Shown: piece by piece, positions 1 to 13,014 of the stretch
How positions within the stretch are numbered: position 1 is the stretch's first letter
How the letters are laid out: every line of letters begins with the position of its first letter
Source: Pseudomonas sp. MPC6
GTDB taxonomy: Bacteria > Pseudomonadota > Gammaproteobacteria > Pseudomonadales > Pseudomonadaceae
Direction: 5' to 3'
Assembly (NCBI RefSeq): GCF_006094435.1
Contig: NZ_CP034783.1
Coordinates: forward strand, 3,871,001 to 3,935,000
DNA: 64,000 nt
Notes under the pieces: model-generated
Seen by the model: only the letters and a program-made list of their open reading frames with translations
Database searches by the model: none
Told to the model about the DNA's origin: nothing
Program-made: the position numbers and the translations under genes

Positions 1-94
1 CGTGGTCTTCAGCGCACCGATCAACGTGGTGCAAGGCCCGGTAAAGACCCAATTCGGTTACCACTTGCTGGAAGTGACCAGTCGTCAGGACTGA
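1..94 (+). CDS. Peptidyl-prolyl isomerase (parvulin), C-terminal fragment
   Basis: This is the last 30 codons of a gene that begins outside the window, in frame from base 2 to a TGA at 92-94. The ending contains GPVKTQFGYHLLEV, the C-terminal strand signature of parvulin/PpiC rotamases. The same signature appears as GPIKSKFGYHLVQV in the complete parvulin at 16867-17142, so the two are paralogues. Only the tail is visible, so whether it is a stand-alone small parvulin or the end of a longer chaperone cannot be told. A hairpin terminator follows directly. Confidence 0.75.
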   Translation, partial: VVFSAPINVVQGPVKTQFGYHLLEVTSRQD

Positions 95-115
95 TCGATC
101 CGCAGTTTCCTGCAT

Positions 116-147
116 AACGGCCCGCCATTTGGTGGGCCGTTGTGTTT
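116..147 (+). terminator. Rho-independent terminator
   Basis: An 11-bp stem (AACGGCCCGCC with GGTGGGCCGTT, one G-T pair) closes a 4-base loop and is followed by TGTTT. It sits 21 bp after the parvulin stop codon and separates it from yejA. Confidence 0.75.
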
Positions 148-228
148 CGGTCATGTGATACGGCTGGCGAGGGACGCGCCGCTAGCGTACAAATTGCGGT
201 TATCGACCACCCGGCTCAAAGGCTGACA

Positions 229-2097
229 ATGCGACTGGCTTTCCCAACCTTGTTGTTCACTGCCGTGGCCCTGTTATCGGGTGCCGCCGGGGTGAATGCA
301 ACACCGCAACATGCGCTGACCGTGTATGGCGAGCCGGCGAAGTATCCCGCCGACTTCAGTCATTTTGCCTACACCAACCTGCAAGCACCCAAGGGCGGCA
401 CCCTGCGTCGTTCGGCGATCGAAATCGGCCATTTCGACCATATCCTGCCGTACATCGACAAGGGCATCGGCGTTACGCAGATCGACGGTTTGATCTATTC
501 GCCCCTGGCCCAGCGCTCGCTGGACGAGCCTTACACCGTGTACGGCCTGGTGGCGCAGACGATGGAACGCGCCGATGACGGCTTGTCCCTGCGTTTCAAC
601 CTCAACCCCAAGGCCCGTTTTGCCGATGGCCAGCCGATCACCGCCGAAGACGTGCGTTATACCTTCGAGCTGCTGATGACCCAGGGCAGCCTGCGTTATC
701 GCACGCAATTCGCCGACGTCAAGGGCGTCGAAGTGGAGTCGCCACGCACCGTGCGTTTCGACTTCAAGAACAACGAAAACCGCACCCTGCCCCTGGATAT
801 CGCGACCTTGCCGGTGTTTCCCGAGCACTGGTGGAAAACCCGCGACTTCGCCGGTGGCGGCGGATACGAGCCGCCGCTGGGCAGCGGCCCGTACCAGGTC
901 GCCAAAGTCGACTCCGGGCGCAGCATCACCTTCAAGCGCAACCCCGACTGGTGGGGCAAGGACCTGCCGGTCAGCCGCGGCTTGTACAACTTCGACCATT
1001 TCAGCATCGAATATTTTGGCGATACCGACGTGGCGCGCCAGGTGCTGCGTGGCGGTGCCTACGACTACAACCGTGAATTTTCCGCCACCGGTTACTCGAT
1101 CGGCTACGACAGCCCGGCGCTGGGCGATGGGCGCCTGCAAAAGGCCCATCTGGCCCAAAGCGCCCCGCAATCGGCGCAAGGCTTCGTGTTCAATCTGCAA
1201 AATCCGCTGTTCCAGGACCGTCGCGTCCGCCAGGCCCTGGCCATGCTCTGGGATTTCGAGTGGAGCAACCGGCAGATGATGCGCGACCTGTATATCCGTC
1301 AGCAGAGCTTCTTCTCCAACACCGATCTCGCCGCGCGCAACCTGCCCGATGCCGCCGAGCTGGCGATTCTCGAGCCCCTTCGCGGACAGATCCCGGATGA
1401 GGTGTTCACCCAGGTCTTCGAGGCACCGAAAACCGATGGCAGCGGCGTCATTCGCGACAAACAGTTGCAGGCCCTGGCACTGCTGGAAGCCGCAGGCTGG
1501 AAGCCTGATGGCGATCAACTGGTGAACGCCGAAGGCAAGCCACTGAGCTTTACCTTCCTGGTCAGCCAGAACGGCATGGACCGCTTGCTCCTGCCGTACA
1601 AACGCACGCTGAAACAGATCGGCATCGACCTGAACATCCGTCGCATCGACTCGTCGCAGTACGTCAATCGCCTGATGTCCCGGGACTACGACATGATCGT
1701 GACCGGCTACCCGGTTACCACCTCGCCGGGTAATGAGCTGTACAACTACTTTGGCTCGGTGGCGGCCAACGATCCGGGCTCCAACAACTACATGGTGCTG
1801 AAGAACCCGGCGGTCGATACGCTGCTCAACGGCCTGGTTCGCGCCAACACCCAGGCCGACATGTTGCGCCATGCCCATGCGCTGGACCGGGTACTGCAAT
1901 GGAACTACTACTGGATTCCCAACTATTACCCGCCAGGCAGTTCGACCGTGTGGTGGAACCGCTTCGGCATTCCCAGCGTGCAAGCCAGCAATGACGAAGC
2001 CGTCGAGAGCTGGTGGGAAGTCAGCTCCACTCCCCTGACCAACCAGCAGATGACGGCCGAGCTCATCAAGCGCGGCGCACCCGGAGGGCCGCACTGA
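229..2097 (+). CDS. yejA: YejA-like oligopeptide ABC transporter substrate-binding protein
   Basis: Periplasmic binding protein (SBP_bac_5 family) of a YejABEF importer, which takes up oligopeptides and, in E. coli, microcin C. I start it at ATG 229, giving 622 aa, because this begins a clean signal peptide ([21 protein letters not shown], cleavage near VNA). The longer frame from 142 only adds polar residues. Family features include an N-terminal block with [13 protein letters not shown], a central GSGPYQV motif, and [14 protein letters not shown]. The TGA overlaps the ATG of the next gene (TGATG), so the four yej genes form one coupled operon. Family identity is strong; the actual substrate in this organism is not shown by sequence. 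Confidence 0.92.
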   Translation: MRLAFPTLLFTAVALLSGAAGVNATPQHALTVYGEPAKYPADFSHFAYTNLQAPKGGTLRRSAIEIGHFDHILPYIDKGIGVTQIDGLIYSPLAQRSLDEPYTVYGLVAQTMERADDGLSLRFNLNPKARFADGQPITAEDVRYTFELLMTQGSLRYRTQFADVKGVEVESPRTVRFDFKNNENRTLPLDIATLPVFPEHWWKTRDFAGGGGYEPPLGSGPYQVAKVDSGRSITFKRNPDWWGKDLPVSRGLYNFDHFSIEYFGDTDVARQVLRGGAYDYNREFSATGYSIGYDSPALGDGRLQKAHLAQSAPQSAQGFVFNLQNPLFQDRRVRQALAMLWDFEWSNRQMMRDLYIRQQSFFSNTDLAARNLPDAAELAILEPLRGQIPDEVFTQVFEAPKTDGSGVIRDKQLQALALLEAAGWKPDGDQLVNAEGKPLSFTFLVSQNGMDRLLLPYKRTLKQIGIDLNIRRIDSSQYVNRLMSRDYDMIVTGYPVTTSPGNELYNYFGSVAANDPGSNNYMVLKNPAVDTLLNGLVRANTQADMLRHAHALDRVLQWNYYWIPNYYPPGSSTVWWNRFGIPSVQASNDEAVESWWEVSSTPLTNQQMTAELIKRGAPGGPH

Positions 2098-3161
2098 TGT
2101 GGGCTTATATCCTGCGACGCCTGCTGCTGATCATTCCGACGTTGTTGATCATCCTCCTGGTCAACTTCGTCATCGTCCAGGCGGCGCCCGGCGGCCCGGT
2201 GGAACAGGCGATCGCGCACCTGCAAGGCATCGGCGGCGCCAGTGTCGGCGGTGGTTCCAGCGACGCCATCAGCCATGGCGGTTCCCGGGCCAGCCGCGGC
2301 CTCGACCCGCAGCTGATCAAGGAGATCGAAAAACAGTACGGCTTCGACAAGCCGGCCCCGGAACGCCTGTGGCTGATGCTCAAGAGCTATGCGCAACTGG
2401 ACTTCGGCAAGAGCTTCTTCCGCGGCGCCACGGTCACCGACCTGATCCTGGAAAAAATGCCGGTGACCATTTCCCTCGGGCTCTGGGCCACGCTGATCAC
2501 CTACCTGGTGTCGATTCCCCTGGGCATCCGCAAGGCCGTGCATCACGGCAGCCATTTCGATATCTGGAGCAGCACCGCCATCGTCGTCGGCTACGCCATG
2601 CCGGCGTTCCTGTTCGCGATGTTCCTGATCGTGGTGTTCGCCGGGGGCACTTCGTTGAACTGGTTTCCGGTGCGAGGCCTGGTCTCGGACAACTTCGAGT
2701 CGCTGTCGACTGTGGGCAAAATCGCCGACTACTTCTGGCACCTGGTGTTGCCGGTCACGTCACTGGTGATCGGCGGCTTCGCCACCCTGACCATCCTGAC
2801 CAAGAACTCCTTCCTCAATGAAATCACCCGCCAATACGTGGTCACCGCCCGCGCCAAGGGCATGAGCGAGCGACGGGTGCTGTACGGCCATGTGTTTCGC
2901 AACGCCATGTTGCTGGTGGTGTCGGGGATACCCCAGGCCTTTATCAGCGTGTTTTTCGCCGGCTCGCTGCTGATCGAAGTGATCTTCTCCCTCGATGGCC
3001 TGGGCCGCATGAGTTATGAAGCCGCGGTGTCGCGGGACTACCCGGTGGTGTTCGGCTCGCTGTTCATCTTCACCCTGTTCGGCCTGCTGATAAAAATCGT
3101 CGGCGACCTGTGCTACACCCTGGTCGACCCGCGTATCGACTTCGCCGCGAGGAACGCCTGA
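2097..3161 (+). CDS. yejB: YejB-like microcin C/oligopeptide ABC transporter permease
   Basis: First inner-membrane permease of the YejABEF importer, 354 aa, about six membrane segments. The start [17 protein letters not shown] overlaps the yejA stop and is the normal N-terminus of YejB; the earlier in-frame ATG at 2013 lies inside yejA and is discarded. The extended loop after the first membrane segment (about residues 45-85, with [17 protein letters not shown]) is typical of YejB compared with DppB/OppB. The permease coupling region ([29 protein letters not shown]) is intact. It ends in TGATG with yejE. Confidence 0.92.
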   Translation: MWAYILRRLLLIIPTLLIILLVNFVIVQAAPGGPVEQAIAHLQGIGGASVGGGSSDAISHGGSRASRGLDPQLIKEIEKQYGFDKPAPERLWLMLKSYAQLDFGKSFFRGATVTDLILEKMPVTISLGLWATLITYLVSIPLGIRKAVHHGSHFDIWSSTAIVVGYAMPAFLFAMFLIVVFAGGTSLNWFPVRGLVSDNFESLSTVGKIADYFWHLVLPVTSLVIGGFATLTILTKNSFLNEITRQYVVTARAKGMSERRVLYGHVFRNAMLLVVSGIPQAFISVFFAGSLLIEVIFSLDGLGRMSYEAAVSRDYPVVFGSLFIFTLFGLLIKIVGDLCYTLVDPRIDFAARNA

Positions 3162-4183
3162 TGTTCAAGCTCTCGCCGCTGGGCCGTCGGCGCTTCGAAC
3201 GGTTCAAGAAAAACCGGCGTGGCTGGTGGTCGCTGTGGCTGTTTATCGGCCTGTTCCTGCTGACCCTCGGCGGCGAACTGATCGCCAACGACAGACCGCT
3301 GGTGGTCGGTTACCAGGGTTCGCTGTACTTCCCTGCCTTCAAACGCCACACCGAGCAGGAGTTCGGCGGACAACTGCCGTTCCAGGCGGATTACCGCAGC
3401 GACTATGTGCAGAACCTGATCAAGAAGGACGGCGGCTGGCTGCTGTTTCCGCCGATCCCGTTCAGTGACGACACGCCCAACTATGACCTGGACAAACCGG
3501 CACCGAGCCCGCCGTCGAAGGTCAACTGGCTGGGCACCGACGACCAGGCCCGCGACGTGCTGGCCCGGGTGATTTTCGGCGCACGGGTGTCGATCCTGTT
3601 CGCCTTGATGCTGACGTTGGTCAGCGCCCTGATCGGTATCGCCGCCGGTGCACTGCAAGGCTATTACGGCGGCTGGGTCGACCTCTTGGGGCAGCGGCTG
3701 CTGGAGGTCTGGTCCGGGTTGCCGGTGCTATACCTGCTGATCATTCTCTCGGGGTTCGTCGAGCCGAATTTCTGGTGGCTGCTGGGAATCATGGCGTTGT
3801 TTTCCTGGCTGGCCCTGGTCGACGTGGTGCGCGCCGAATTCCTGCGCGGGCGCAACCTGGAATACGTCAAGGCCGCCCGAGCCCTGGGCCTGAGCGACCG
3901 CAAGGTCATCGTGCGGCACATCCTGCCGAACGCGATGAATGCGACCCTGAGTTACCTGCCATTCATTCTGACCGGCGCGATCTCGACCCTTACGGCCCTG
4001 GATTTCCTCGGTTTCGGCATGCCGGCCGGCAGCGCGTCCCTGGGCGAGTTGATCGGTCAGGGCAAGCAGAACCTGCAAGCGCCGTGGCTGGGACTGACCG
4101 CGTTTTTCACCCTGGCACTGATTCTTTCGTTACTGGTATTTATCGGCGAGGCGTTGCGTGACGCCTTTGATCCACGGTCTTGA
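3161..4183 (+). CDS. yejE: YejE-like microcin C/oligopeptide ABC transporter permease
   Basis: Second permease of the YejABEF system, 340 aa. ATG 3161 overlaps the yejB TGA, which decides the start. The N-terminus (FKLSPLGRRRFERFKKNRRGWWSLWLF) has the cytoplasmic basic stretch followed by the first membrane helix. A large periplasmic loop follows (about residues 40-130), then WLGTDDQARDVLARVIFGARVSILF, the OppC/YejE signature. The coupling loop (NLEYVKAARALGLSDRKVIVRHILPNA) binds the ATPase. It is followed 26 bp later by the YejF start. Confidence 0.92.
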   Translation: MFKLSPLGRRRFERFKKNRRGWWSLWLFIGLFLLTLGGELIANDRPLVVGYQGSLYFPAFKRHTEQEFGGQLPFQADYRSDYVQNLIKKDGGWLLFPPIPFSDDTPNYDLDKPAPSPPSKVNWLGTDDQARDVLARVIFGARVSILFALMLTLVSALIGIAAGALQGYYGGWVDLLGQRLLEVWSGLPVLYLLIILSGFVEPNFWWLLGIMALFSWLALVDVVRAEFLRGRNLEYVKAARALGLSDRKVIVRHILPNAMNATLSYLPFILTGAISTLTALDFLGFGMPAGSASLGELIGQGKQNLQAPWLGLTAFFTLALILSLLVFIGEALRDAFDPRS

Positions 4184-4209
4184 TCCACGGTCATGAGGCG
4201 AGCGTTGAC

Positions 4210-5790
<1,581 letters not shown>

Positions 5791-5820
5791 TTCGGTGCCT
5801 GGCACAGGACCGCGTCGCGG

Positions 5821-5889
5821 CCATCGCGGGCAAGCCTCGCTCCTACAGATCGATGCATGACCTGTAGGAGCGAGGCTTGCCCGCGAAGG
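5821..5889. repeat. REP doublet (inverted pair)
   Basis: Two REP copies in inverted orientation, TCGCGGGCAAGCCTCGCTCC and its reverse, separated by about 20 bp between yejF and the sigma-54 activator. It could fold into a long hairpin and act as transcript end protection. Confidence 0.85.
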
Positions 5890-5926
5890 GACCCGCACAG
5901 GCAATAATTTATCAGGATCAGCACCC

Positions 5927-7342
5927 ATGAACACCACCGAAAGCCTCAAGGACTACCAACAGGTCCGCCTGTTGGCAATCCGTTCATTGTTCGAAATCAT
6001 CGAGCAGTCGAGTGAAGGCACGGTGATCGTCGATCGCGATGCCAATATCGTCTGGATGAACGAGCGCTACGCCAAGCGCTTTGGCCTGGAGTCGGCGCAA
6101 GTGGCCATCGGCAAAGCCTGCGAAAGCGTGATCCCCGGCAGCCTGCTGCGTGAGGTGGTGCGCAGCGGCCGGCCGATTCTGCTCGACATGCAAGACACCC
6201 CCAAGGAACCGCTGGTGGTGATGCGCCTGCCGATTCACGACGATACGGGCGTAGTGATCGGCGCCATCGGCTTTGCCCTGTTCGACGAATTGCGCAGCCT
6301 GTCGCCGATGCTCAAGCGCTACATGAGCATGCAGGAAGAGCTTGCTTCCACGCGCTCGCTGCTGCGGGCGCGGCAGACCAAATACAACTTTGCCCACTTC
6401 ATCGGCACCAGCGCCGCCAGCCTGGAAGTCAAACGTCGCGCCCGGCGCAGTGCCAGCGCCGATTCGCCGGTGCTGCTACTGGGTGAAACCGGCACCGGCA
6501 AGGAATTGCTGGCCCAGGCGATTCACGGTGCTTCGCCCCGCGCGCACAAAGCCTTCGTCAGCATCAACAGCGCGGCGATTCCAGAGTCGCTGCTGGAGGC
6601 CGAATTCTTCGGCACCGCGCCAGGCGCGTTTACCGGTGCCGACCGCAAGGGCCGCGCGGGCAAATTGCAGATCGCCCAGGGCGGCACGCTGTTCCTCGAT
6701 GAAATCGGCGACATGCCGCTGCCCCTGCAAAGCAAGTTGCTGCGGGTGCTGCAGGAAAAGGAATTCGAGCCGGTGGGCTCCAACGAAGTGATCCAGAGCG
6801 ATGTGCGGGTGATTGCCGCCACGTCGACTGATCTTGAAGCGGCGATCAGGCGCGGCGAGTTCCGGGCCGATTTGTATTATCGTCTCAATGTGTTGCCGAT
6901 TCAGGTCCCGCCCTTGCGCCATCGCCTTGACGATCTCCCGGCGCTCAGCGAAGCGATCCTGGAAGAACTGCGCAGTCAGCATGAACTGAACCGCGAGGCG
7001 CTTGAATTATTGGGTCAACATGCCTGGCCGGGAAACATTCGCGAACTGCGCAATGTGCTGGAGCGGGCGGCCTTGCTCAGTGATGACCTGATGCTGAATG
7101 TCATGGATATCCGTGCGGCGATCGGTACGCTGATGCCGGTGGAGCGTGTCGCGCCCTCGAACATCGAGGCGGTTGCCCAGGAGACATTCAGCGAGGCGCG
7201 GGCGCGGTTTGACCGGCAGTTGATTGAATCGGCCCTGGCGCAATGCGGCGGCAAGGTGATTGAAGCGGCGACTCGGCTGGGGTTGAGGCGGTCGACGCTG
7301 TACAAGAAGATGGTGGCGTTGGGGATTGCAGAGTCTCCATAA
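5927..7342 (+). CDS. hbcR: Sigma-54-dependent enhancer-binding activator of 3-hydroxybutyrate genes (HbcR-like)
   Basis: A 471-aa bacterial enhancer-binding protein. It has an N-terminal PAS-type sensor (about 20-130), a linker helix, and an AAA+ domain (about 150-385) with Walker A GETGTGKE, the sigma-54 contact loop GAFTGAD (from residue 233) and Walker B GGTLFLDEIGD. A C-terminal Fis-type helix-turn-helix ends the protein (GKVIEAATRLGLRRSTLYKKM). All key activator motifs are intact. The next genes are a GntP permease and 3-hydroxybutyrate dehydrogenase, the same order as P. aeruginosa PA2005-PA2004-PA2003, where the PA2005 activator with RpoN controls 3-hydroxybutyrate use. A -24/-12 promoter and dyad sites lie between it and the permease gene. 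The effector is not shown by sequence. Confidence 0.88.
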   Translation: MNTTESLKDYQQVRLLAIRSLFEIIEQSSEGTVIVDRDANIVWMNERYAKRFGLESAQVAIGKACESVIPGSLLREVVRSGRPILLDMQDTPKEPLVVMRLPIHDDTGVVIGAIGFALFDELRSLSPMLKRYMSMQEELASTRSLLRARQTKYNFAHFIGTSAASLEVKRRARRSASADSPVLLLGETGTGKELLAQAIHGASPRAHKAFVSINSAAIPESLLEAEFFGTAPGAFTGADRKGRAGKLQIAQGGTLFLDEIGDMPLPLQSKLLRVLQEKEFEPVGSNEVIQSDVRVIAATSTDLEAAIRRGEFRADLYYRLNVLPIQVPPLRHRLDDLPALSEAILEELRSQHELNREALELLGQHAWPGNIRELRNVLERAALLSDDLMLNVMDIRAAIGTLMPVERVAPSNIEAVAQETFSEARARFDRQLIESALAQCGGKVIEAATRLGLRRSTLYKKMVALGIAESP

Positions 7343-7367
7343 AGAGACACTTGTCTCTGTTTATAGA
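7343..7367 (+). promoter_or_regulatory. Candidate enhancer (UAS) for the HbcR-like activator
   Basis: Directly after the activator's stop codon is a dyad with 7-bp arms, AGAGACA-CT-TGTCTCT (7343-7358). A partial copy (TAGACAC) follows, and a further half-site AGAGACA lies at 7501-7507. The sites are about 60-230 bp upstream of the -24/-12 promoter, the normal distance for a sigma-54 enhancer. The assignment is inferred from symmetry and position. Confidence 0.5.
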
Positions 7368-7390
7368 CACAATCTGGGAGCGCTGCGCGT

Positions 7391-7472
7391 TCTTCGCCAG
7401 CAAGCCGGCTCCTACAGAAAATCGCATGCACACCAGACACCCTGTGTAGGAGCTGGCTTGCCAGCGAAGAGG
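7391..7472. repeat. REP doublet
   Basis: Inverted REP pair (TTCGCCAGCAAGCCGGCTCC ... GGAGCTGGCTTGCCAGCGAA). It lies between the candidate enhancer and the -24/-12 promoter, so it occupies the DNA that would have to loop. Confidence 0.85.
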
Positions 7473-7568
7473 CCCTCAACTTCAAAATAATTCTCAAAAC
7501 AGAGACAAAAAACTCATCAACACCACCAAAACAAATAAATATCCTTATATTTCAATATGTTGCGTTCA

Positions 7569-7584
7569 TGGCACGAATCTCGCT
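7569..7584 (+). promoter_or_regulatory. Sigma-54 (-24/-12) promoter
   Basis: TGGCACG-AATC-TCGCT matches the consensus TGGCACG-N4-TTGCW at all but one position. The invariant GG and GC are correctly spaced. Transcription would start near 7595, leaving a roughly 45-nt leader before the permease ATG at 7642, which has AGGAGA just upstream. Confidence 0.75.
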
Positions 7585-7641
7585 ATAGCCCTCCCCCACA
7601 TAGATACACCCTAAAAAAAATAACAATCCAGGAGACACACC

Positions 7642-9033
7642 ATGAGTGTGATCATTGCCTTGGCAGCCCTCGCGCTGCTGATGCTCGCGGCCTACCGTGG
7701 CTACAGCGTTATCCTCTTCGCCCCGATTGCCGCCCTCGGCGCTGTCCTGCTCACCGACCCTTCCGCCGTCGCCCCAGCCTTCACCGGGGTGTTCATGGAA
7801 AAAATGGTCGGCTTCATCAAACTGTACTTCCCGGTATTCCTGCTGGGCGCAGTGTTCGGCAAGCTGATCGAACTGTCGGGATTCTCGCGCTCCATCGTTG
7901 CCGCAGCGATTCGTCTGCTCGGCACTCGCCAGGCGATGCTGGTGATCGTGCTGGTCTGCGCGTTGCTCACCTACGGCGGCGTGTCGCTGTTTGTGGTGGT
8001 GTTTGCGGTCTATCCGTTTGCCGCCGAGATGTTCCGCCAAAGCAATATCCCCAAGCGCCTGATCCCGGCGACTATCGCCCTCGGCGCGTTCTCGTTCACC
8101 ATGGACGCCCTGCCCGGCACCCCGCAGATCCAGAACATCATTCCCAGCACCTTCTTCAACACCACCGCCTGGGCCGCGCCCTGGCTGGGCCTGATCGGCT
8201 CGATCTTCGTGGTCTGCGCCGGCATGCTGTTTCTGCAGCGCCAGCGCAACAAGGCTCAGCTGTCCGGTGAAGGTTATGGCACCGAACTGCGCAACGAGCC
8301 GGAAACCGCTGCCGACATCAAGCTGCCAAACCCATGGATCGCCCTGTCGCCGCTGCTGGCGGTCGGTATCATGAACCTGTTGTTTACCCAGTGGATTCCG
8401 CAGTGGTACGGCAAGACCCACAGCCTCGCGCTGCCGGGCATGGCGGCGCCGGTGACCACCGAAATCGCCAAGCTCACCGCGATCTGGGCGGTCCAGGCCG
8501 CCTTGCTGGTCGGCATCATCATGGTGTTGGTGTTCGGTTTCCAGGCGATTCGCGGCAAGTTGGCCGAAGGCAGTCGCAGTGCGGTCGGCGGTTCGTTGCT
8601 GGCGGCGATGAACACCGCGTCGGAGTACGGCTTCGGTGCGGTGATCGCCTCCTTGCCGGGCTTCCTGGTTCTCGCCGACTGGCTCAAGAGCATTCCCAAC
8701 CCGCTGGTCAATGAAGCGATCACCGTGACCCTGCTGGCCGGCATCACCGGCTCGGCGTCTGGCGGCATGAGCATTGCCCTGGCGGCCATGGCCAATGACT
8801 TCATCGCGGCGGCCCATGCGGCCGACATTCCCCTGGAAGTGCTGCACCGGGTCGCTGCGATGGCCAGCGGCGGCATGGACACCTTGCCGCACAATGGCGC
8901 GGTGATTACTTTGCTCGCAGTGACCGGCCTGACCCACCGCGAAGCTTACAAAGACATTTTCTGTATTACGCTGATCAAGACCCTGGCGGTCTTTGTAGTG
9001 ATCGGTACTTTCTACGCCACTGGCATTGTGTGA
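7642..9033 (+). CDS. GntP-family permease, probably for 3-hydroxybutyrate
   Basis: A 463-aa integral membrane protein of the GntP/ArsB-like anion permease superfamily, with about 12 hydrophobic segments and few charges outside loops. It starts MSVIIALAALALLMLAAYRGYSVILFAPIAALGAVLL after an AGGAGA ribosome site. A conserved loop reads TIALGAFSFTMDALPGTPQIQN, and a second re-entrant-like segment reads MASGGMDTLPHNGAVITLL. It lies between the sigma-54 promoter and 3-hydroxybutyrate dehydrogenase, as in PA2004-PA2003, so uptake of 3-hydroxybutyrate or a related short hydroxy acid is the likely role. Substrate is inferred from context. Confidence 0.85.
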   Translation: MSVIIALAALALLMLAAYRGYSVILFAPIAALGAVLLTDPSAVAPAFTGVFMEKMVGFIKLYFPVFLLGAVFGKLIELSGFSRSIVAAAIRLLGTRQAMLVIVLVCALLTYGGVSLFVVVFAVYPFAAEMFRQSNIPKRLIPATIALGAFSFTMDALPGTPQIQNIIPSTFFNTTAWAAPWLGLIGSIFVVCAGMLFLQRQRNKAQLSGEGYGTELRNEPETAADIKLPNPWIALSPLLAVGIMNLLFTQWIPQWYGKTHSLALPGMAAPVTTEIAKLTAIWAVQAALLVGIIMVLVFGFQAIRGKLAEGSRSAVGGSLLAAMNTASEYGFGAVIASLPGFLVLADWLKSIPNPLVNEAITVTLLAGITGSASGGMSIALAAMANDFIAAAHAADIPLEVLHRVAAMASGGMDTLPHNGAVITLLAVTGLTHREAYKDIFCITLIKTLAVFVVIGTFYATGIV

Positions 9034-9040
9034 GGTATTC

Positions 9041-9814
9041 ATGACAACTCTTTCGGGCAAGACTGCACTGGTCACCGGTTCCACCAGCGGCATTGGCCTG
9101 GGCATCGCCCTGAGCCTGGCCAAGGCCGGCGCCAATTTGATCCTCAACGGCTTCGGCGATGCTTCCAAGGTCATCGCAGAAGTAGCGCAATTCGGAGGCA
9201 AGGTCGGTCATCATCCGGCGGACGTGAGCGACCCGGCACAGATTGCCGAGATGATTGCCTACGCCGAGCGCGAATTCGGCGGTGTGGACATTCTGGTCAA
9301 CAACGCCGGCATCCAGCACGTGGCGCCGGTGGAGGATTTTCCGTTGGAGCGCTGGGATTCGATCATTGCGATCAACCTGTCGTCGGTGTTCCACGGCACC
9401 CGCTTGAGCCTGCCGGGCATGCGCGCCAAGGGCTGGGGGCGGATCATCAACATCGCCTCGGTGCACGGTCAGGTCGGCTCGGTGGGCAAGGCGGCGTATG
9501 TGGCGGCCAAGCATGGGGTGATCGGTTTGACCAAGGTGGTCGGCCTGGAAACGGCCCGGACGAATGTGACGTGCAACGCCATCTGCCCCGGCTGGGTGTT
9601 GACGCCGCTGGTGCAGAAACAGATCGACGCCCGCATCGCGACCGGGATCGAGCCGCAACAGGCACAGCATGATTTGCTGGCCGAGAAGCAGCCGTCCGGC
9701 GAGTTCGTGACACCGCCGCAGCTGGGTGAACTGGTGCTGTTCCTGTGCAGCGAAGCCGGTAGCCAGGTCAGGGGCGCGGCGTGGAATATCGATGGTGGGT
9801 GGTTGGCGCAGTAA
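9041..9814 (+). CDS. bdhA: 3-Hydroxybutyrate dehydrogenase
   Basis: A 257-aa short-chain dehydrogenase that would oxidise (R)-3-hydroxybutyrate to acetoacetate with NAD+. The cofactor motif is TGSTSGIGLG near residue 12, followed by NNAGIQHV. The catalytic Ser is in INIASVHG and the catalytic pair is Tyr153/Lys157 in YVAAK. The HVAPVEDFP and HGLVGSVGKAAY-like segments match bacterial BdhA. ATG 9041 is used because it follows TGAGGT at good spacing and only 7 bp after the permease stop. Its product acetoacetate is the substrate of the synthetase encoded next. Confidence 0.93.
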   Translation: MTTLSGKTALVTGSTSGIGLGIALSLAKAGANLILNGFGDASKVIAEVAQFGGKVGHHPADVSDPAQIAEMIAYAEREFGGVDILVNNAGIQHVAPVEDFPLERWDSIIAINLSSVFHGTRLSLPGMRAKGWGRIINIASVHGQVGSVGKAAYVAAKHGVIGLTKVVGLETARTNVTCNAICPGWVLTPLVQKQIDARIATGIEPQQAQHDLLAEKQPSGEFVTPPQLGELVLFLCSEAGSQVRGAAWNIDGGWLAQ

Positions 9815-9838
9815 CCAGCCGTTAGACCGCGTTATCGT

Positions 9839-9909
9839 TCTTCGCGGGCAAGCCACGCTCCCACAGGGGGATCGCATTTTTATGTGGGATCGTGGCTTGC
9901 CGGCGAAGG
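9839..9909. repeat. REP doublet
   Basis: Inverted REP pair (TTCGCGGGCAAGCCACGCTC ... CGTGGCTTGCCGGCGAA) between bdhA and the acetoacetyl-CoA synthetase gene. Confidence 0.8.
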
Positions 9910-9938
9910 GGATCTGAAGATAGAAAAAGAGGCAAACC

Positions 9939-11894
<1,956 letters not shown>

Positions 11895-11900
11895 AACCCG

Positions 11901-13014
11901 TCCCTGTAGGAGCTGGCTTGCCAGCGAAAGCGGCCTCACGATGGGTGCAAGACTCGAGGGCCCCTTCGCCGGCAAGCCGGCTCCTACGGGTTATGCGTCA
12001 GTCCCTGTAGGAGCTGGCTTGCCAGCGAAAGCGGCCTCACGATGGGTGCAAGACTCGAGGGCCCCTTCGCCGGCAAGCCGGCTCCTACGGGTTATGCGTC
12101 AGTCCCTGTAGGAGCTGGCTTGCCAGCGAAAGCGGCCTCACGATGGGTGCAAGACTCGAGGGCCCCTTCGCCGGCAAGCCGGCTCCTACGGGTTATGCGT
12201 CAGTCCCTGTAGGAGCTGGCTTGCCAGCGAAAGCGGCCTCACGATGGGTGCAAGACTCGAGGGCCCCTTCGCCGGCAAGCCGGCTCCTACGGGTTATGCG
12301 TCAGTCCCTGTAGGAGCTGGCTTGCCAGCGAAAGCGGCCTCACGATGGGTGCAAGACTCGAGGGCCCCTTCGCCGGCAAGCCGGCTCCTACGGGTTATGC
12401 GTCAGTCCCTGTAGGAGCTGGCTTGCCAGCGAAAGCGGCCTCACGATGGGTGCAAGACTCGAGGGCCCCTTCGCCGGCAAGCCGGCTCCTACGGGTTATG
12501 CGTCAGTCCCTGTAGGAGCTGGCTTGCCAGCGAAAGCGGCCTCACGATGGGTGCAAGACTCGAGGGCCCCTTCGCCGGCAAGCCGGCTCCTACGGGTTAT
12601 GCGTCAGTCCCTGTAGGAGCTGGCTTGCCAGCGAAAGCGGCCTCACGATGGGTGCAAGACTCGAGGGCCCCTTCGCCGGCAAGCCGGCTCCTACGGGTTA
12701 TGCGTCAGTCCCTGTAGGAGCTGGCTTGCCAGCGAAAGCGGCCTCACGATGGGTGCAAGACTCGAGGGCCCCTTCGCCGGCAAGCCGGCTCCTACGGGTT
12801 ATGCGTCAGTCCCTGTAGGAGCTGGCTTGCCAGCGAAAGCGGCCTCACGATGGGTGCAAGACTCGAGGGCCCCTTCGCCGGCAAGCCGGCTCCTACGGGT
12901 TATGCGTCAGTCCCTGTAGGAGCTGGCTTGCCAGCGAAAGCGGCCTCACGATGGGTGCAAGACTCGAGGGCCCCTTCGCCGGCAAGCCGGCTCCTACGGG
13001 TTATGCGTCAGTCC
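11901..13014. repeat. Tandem array of 11 identical 101-bp REP-doublet units (BIME-like)
   Basis: Units begin at 11901, 12002, 12103, 12204, 12305, 12406, 12507, 12608, 12709, 12810 and 12911, and the last ends at 13011 with homology continuing to 13014. By eye all units are identical. Each holds two convergent REPs: GGAGCTGGCTTGCCAGCGAA and, about 37 bp later, TTCGCCGGCAAGCCGGCTCC. The unit length is not a multiple of three, so the short frames across it are not coding. The array fills the whole space between the synthetase gene and the converging PilT/PilU-like gene, whose TGA lies within the array edge. Confidence 0.97.

Noticed and set aside
11901..13014. CRISPR array
   Set aside because: There are no variable spacers: the whole 101-bp unit is identical each time and consists of two REP palindromes.
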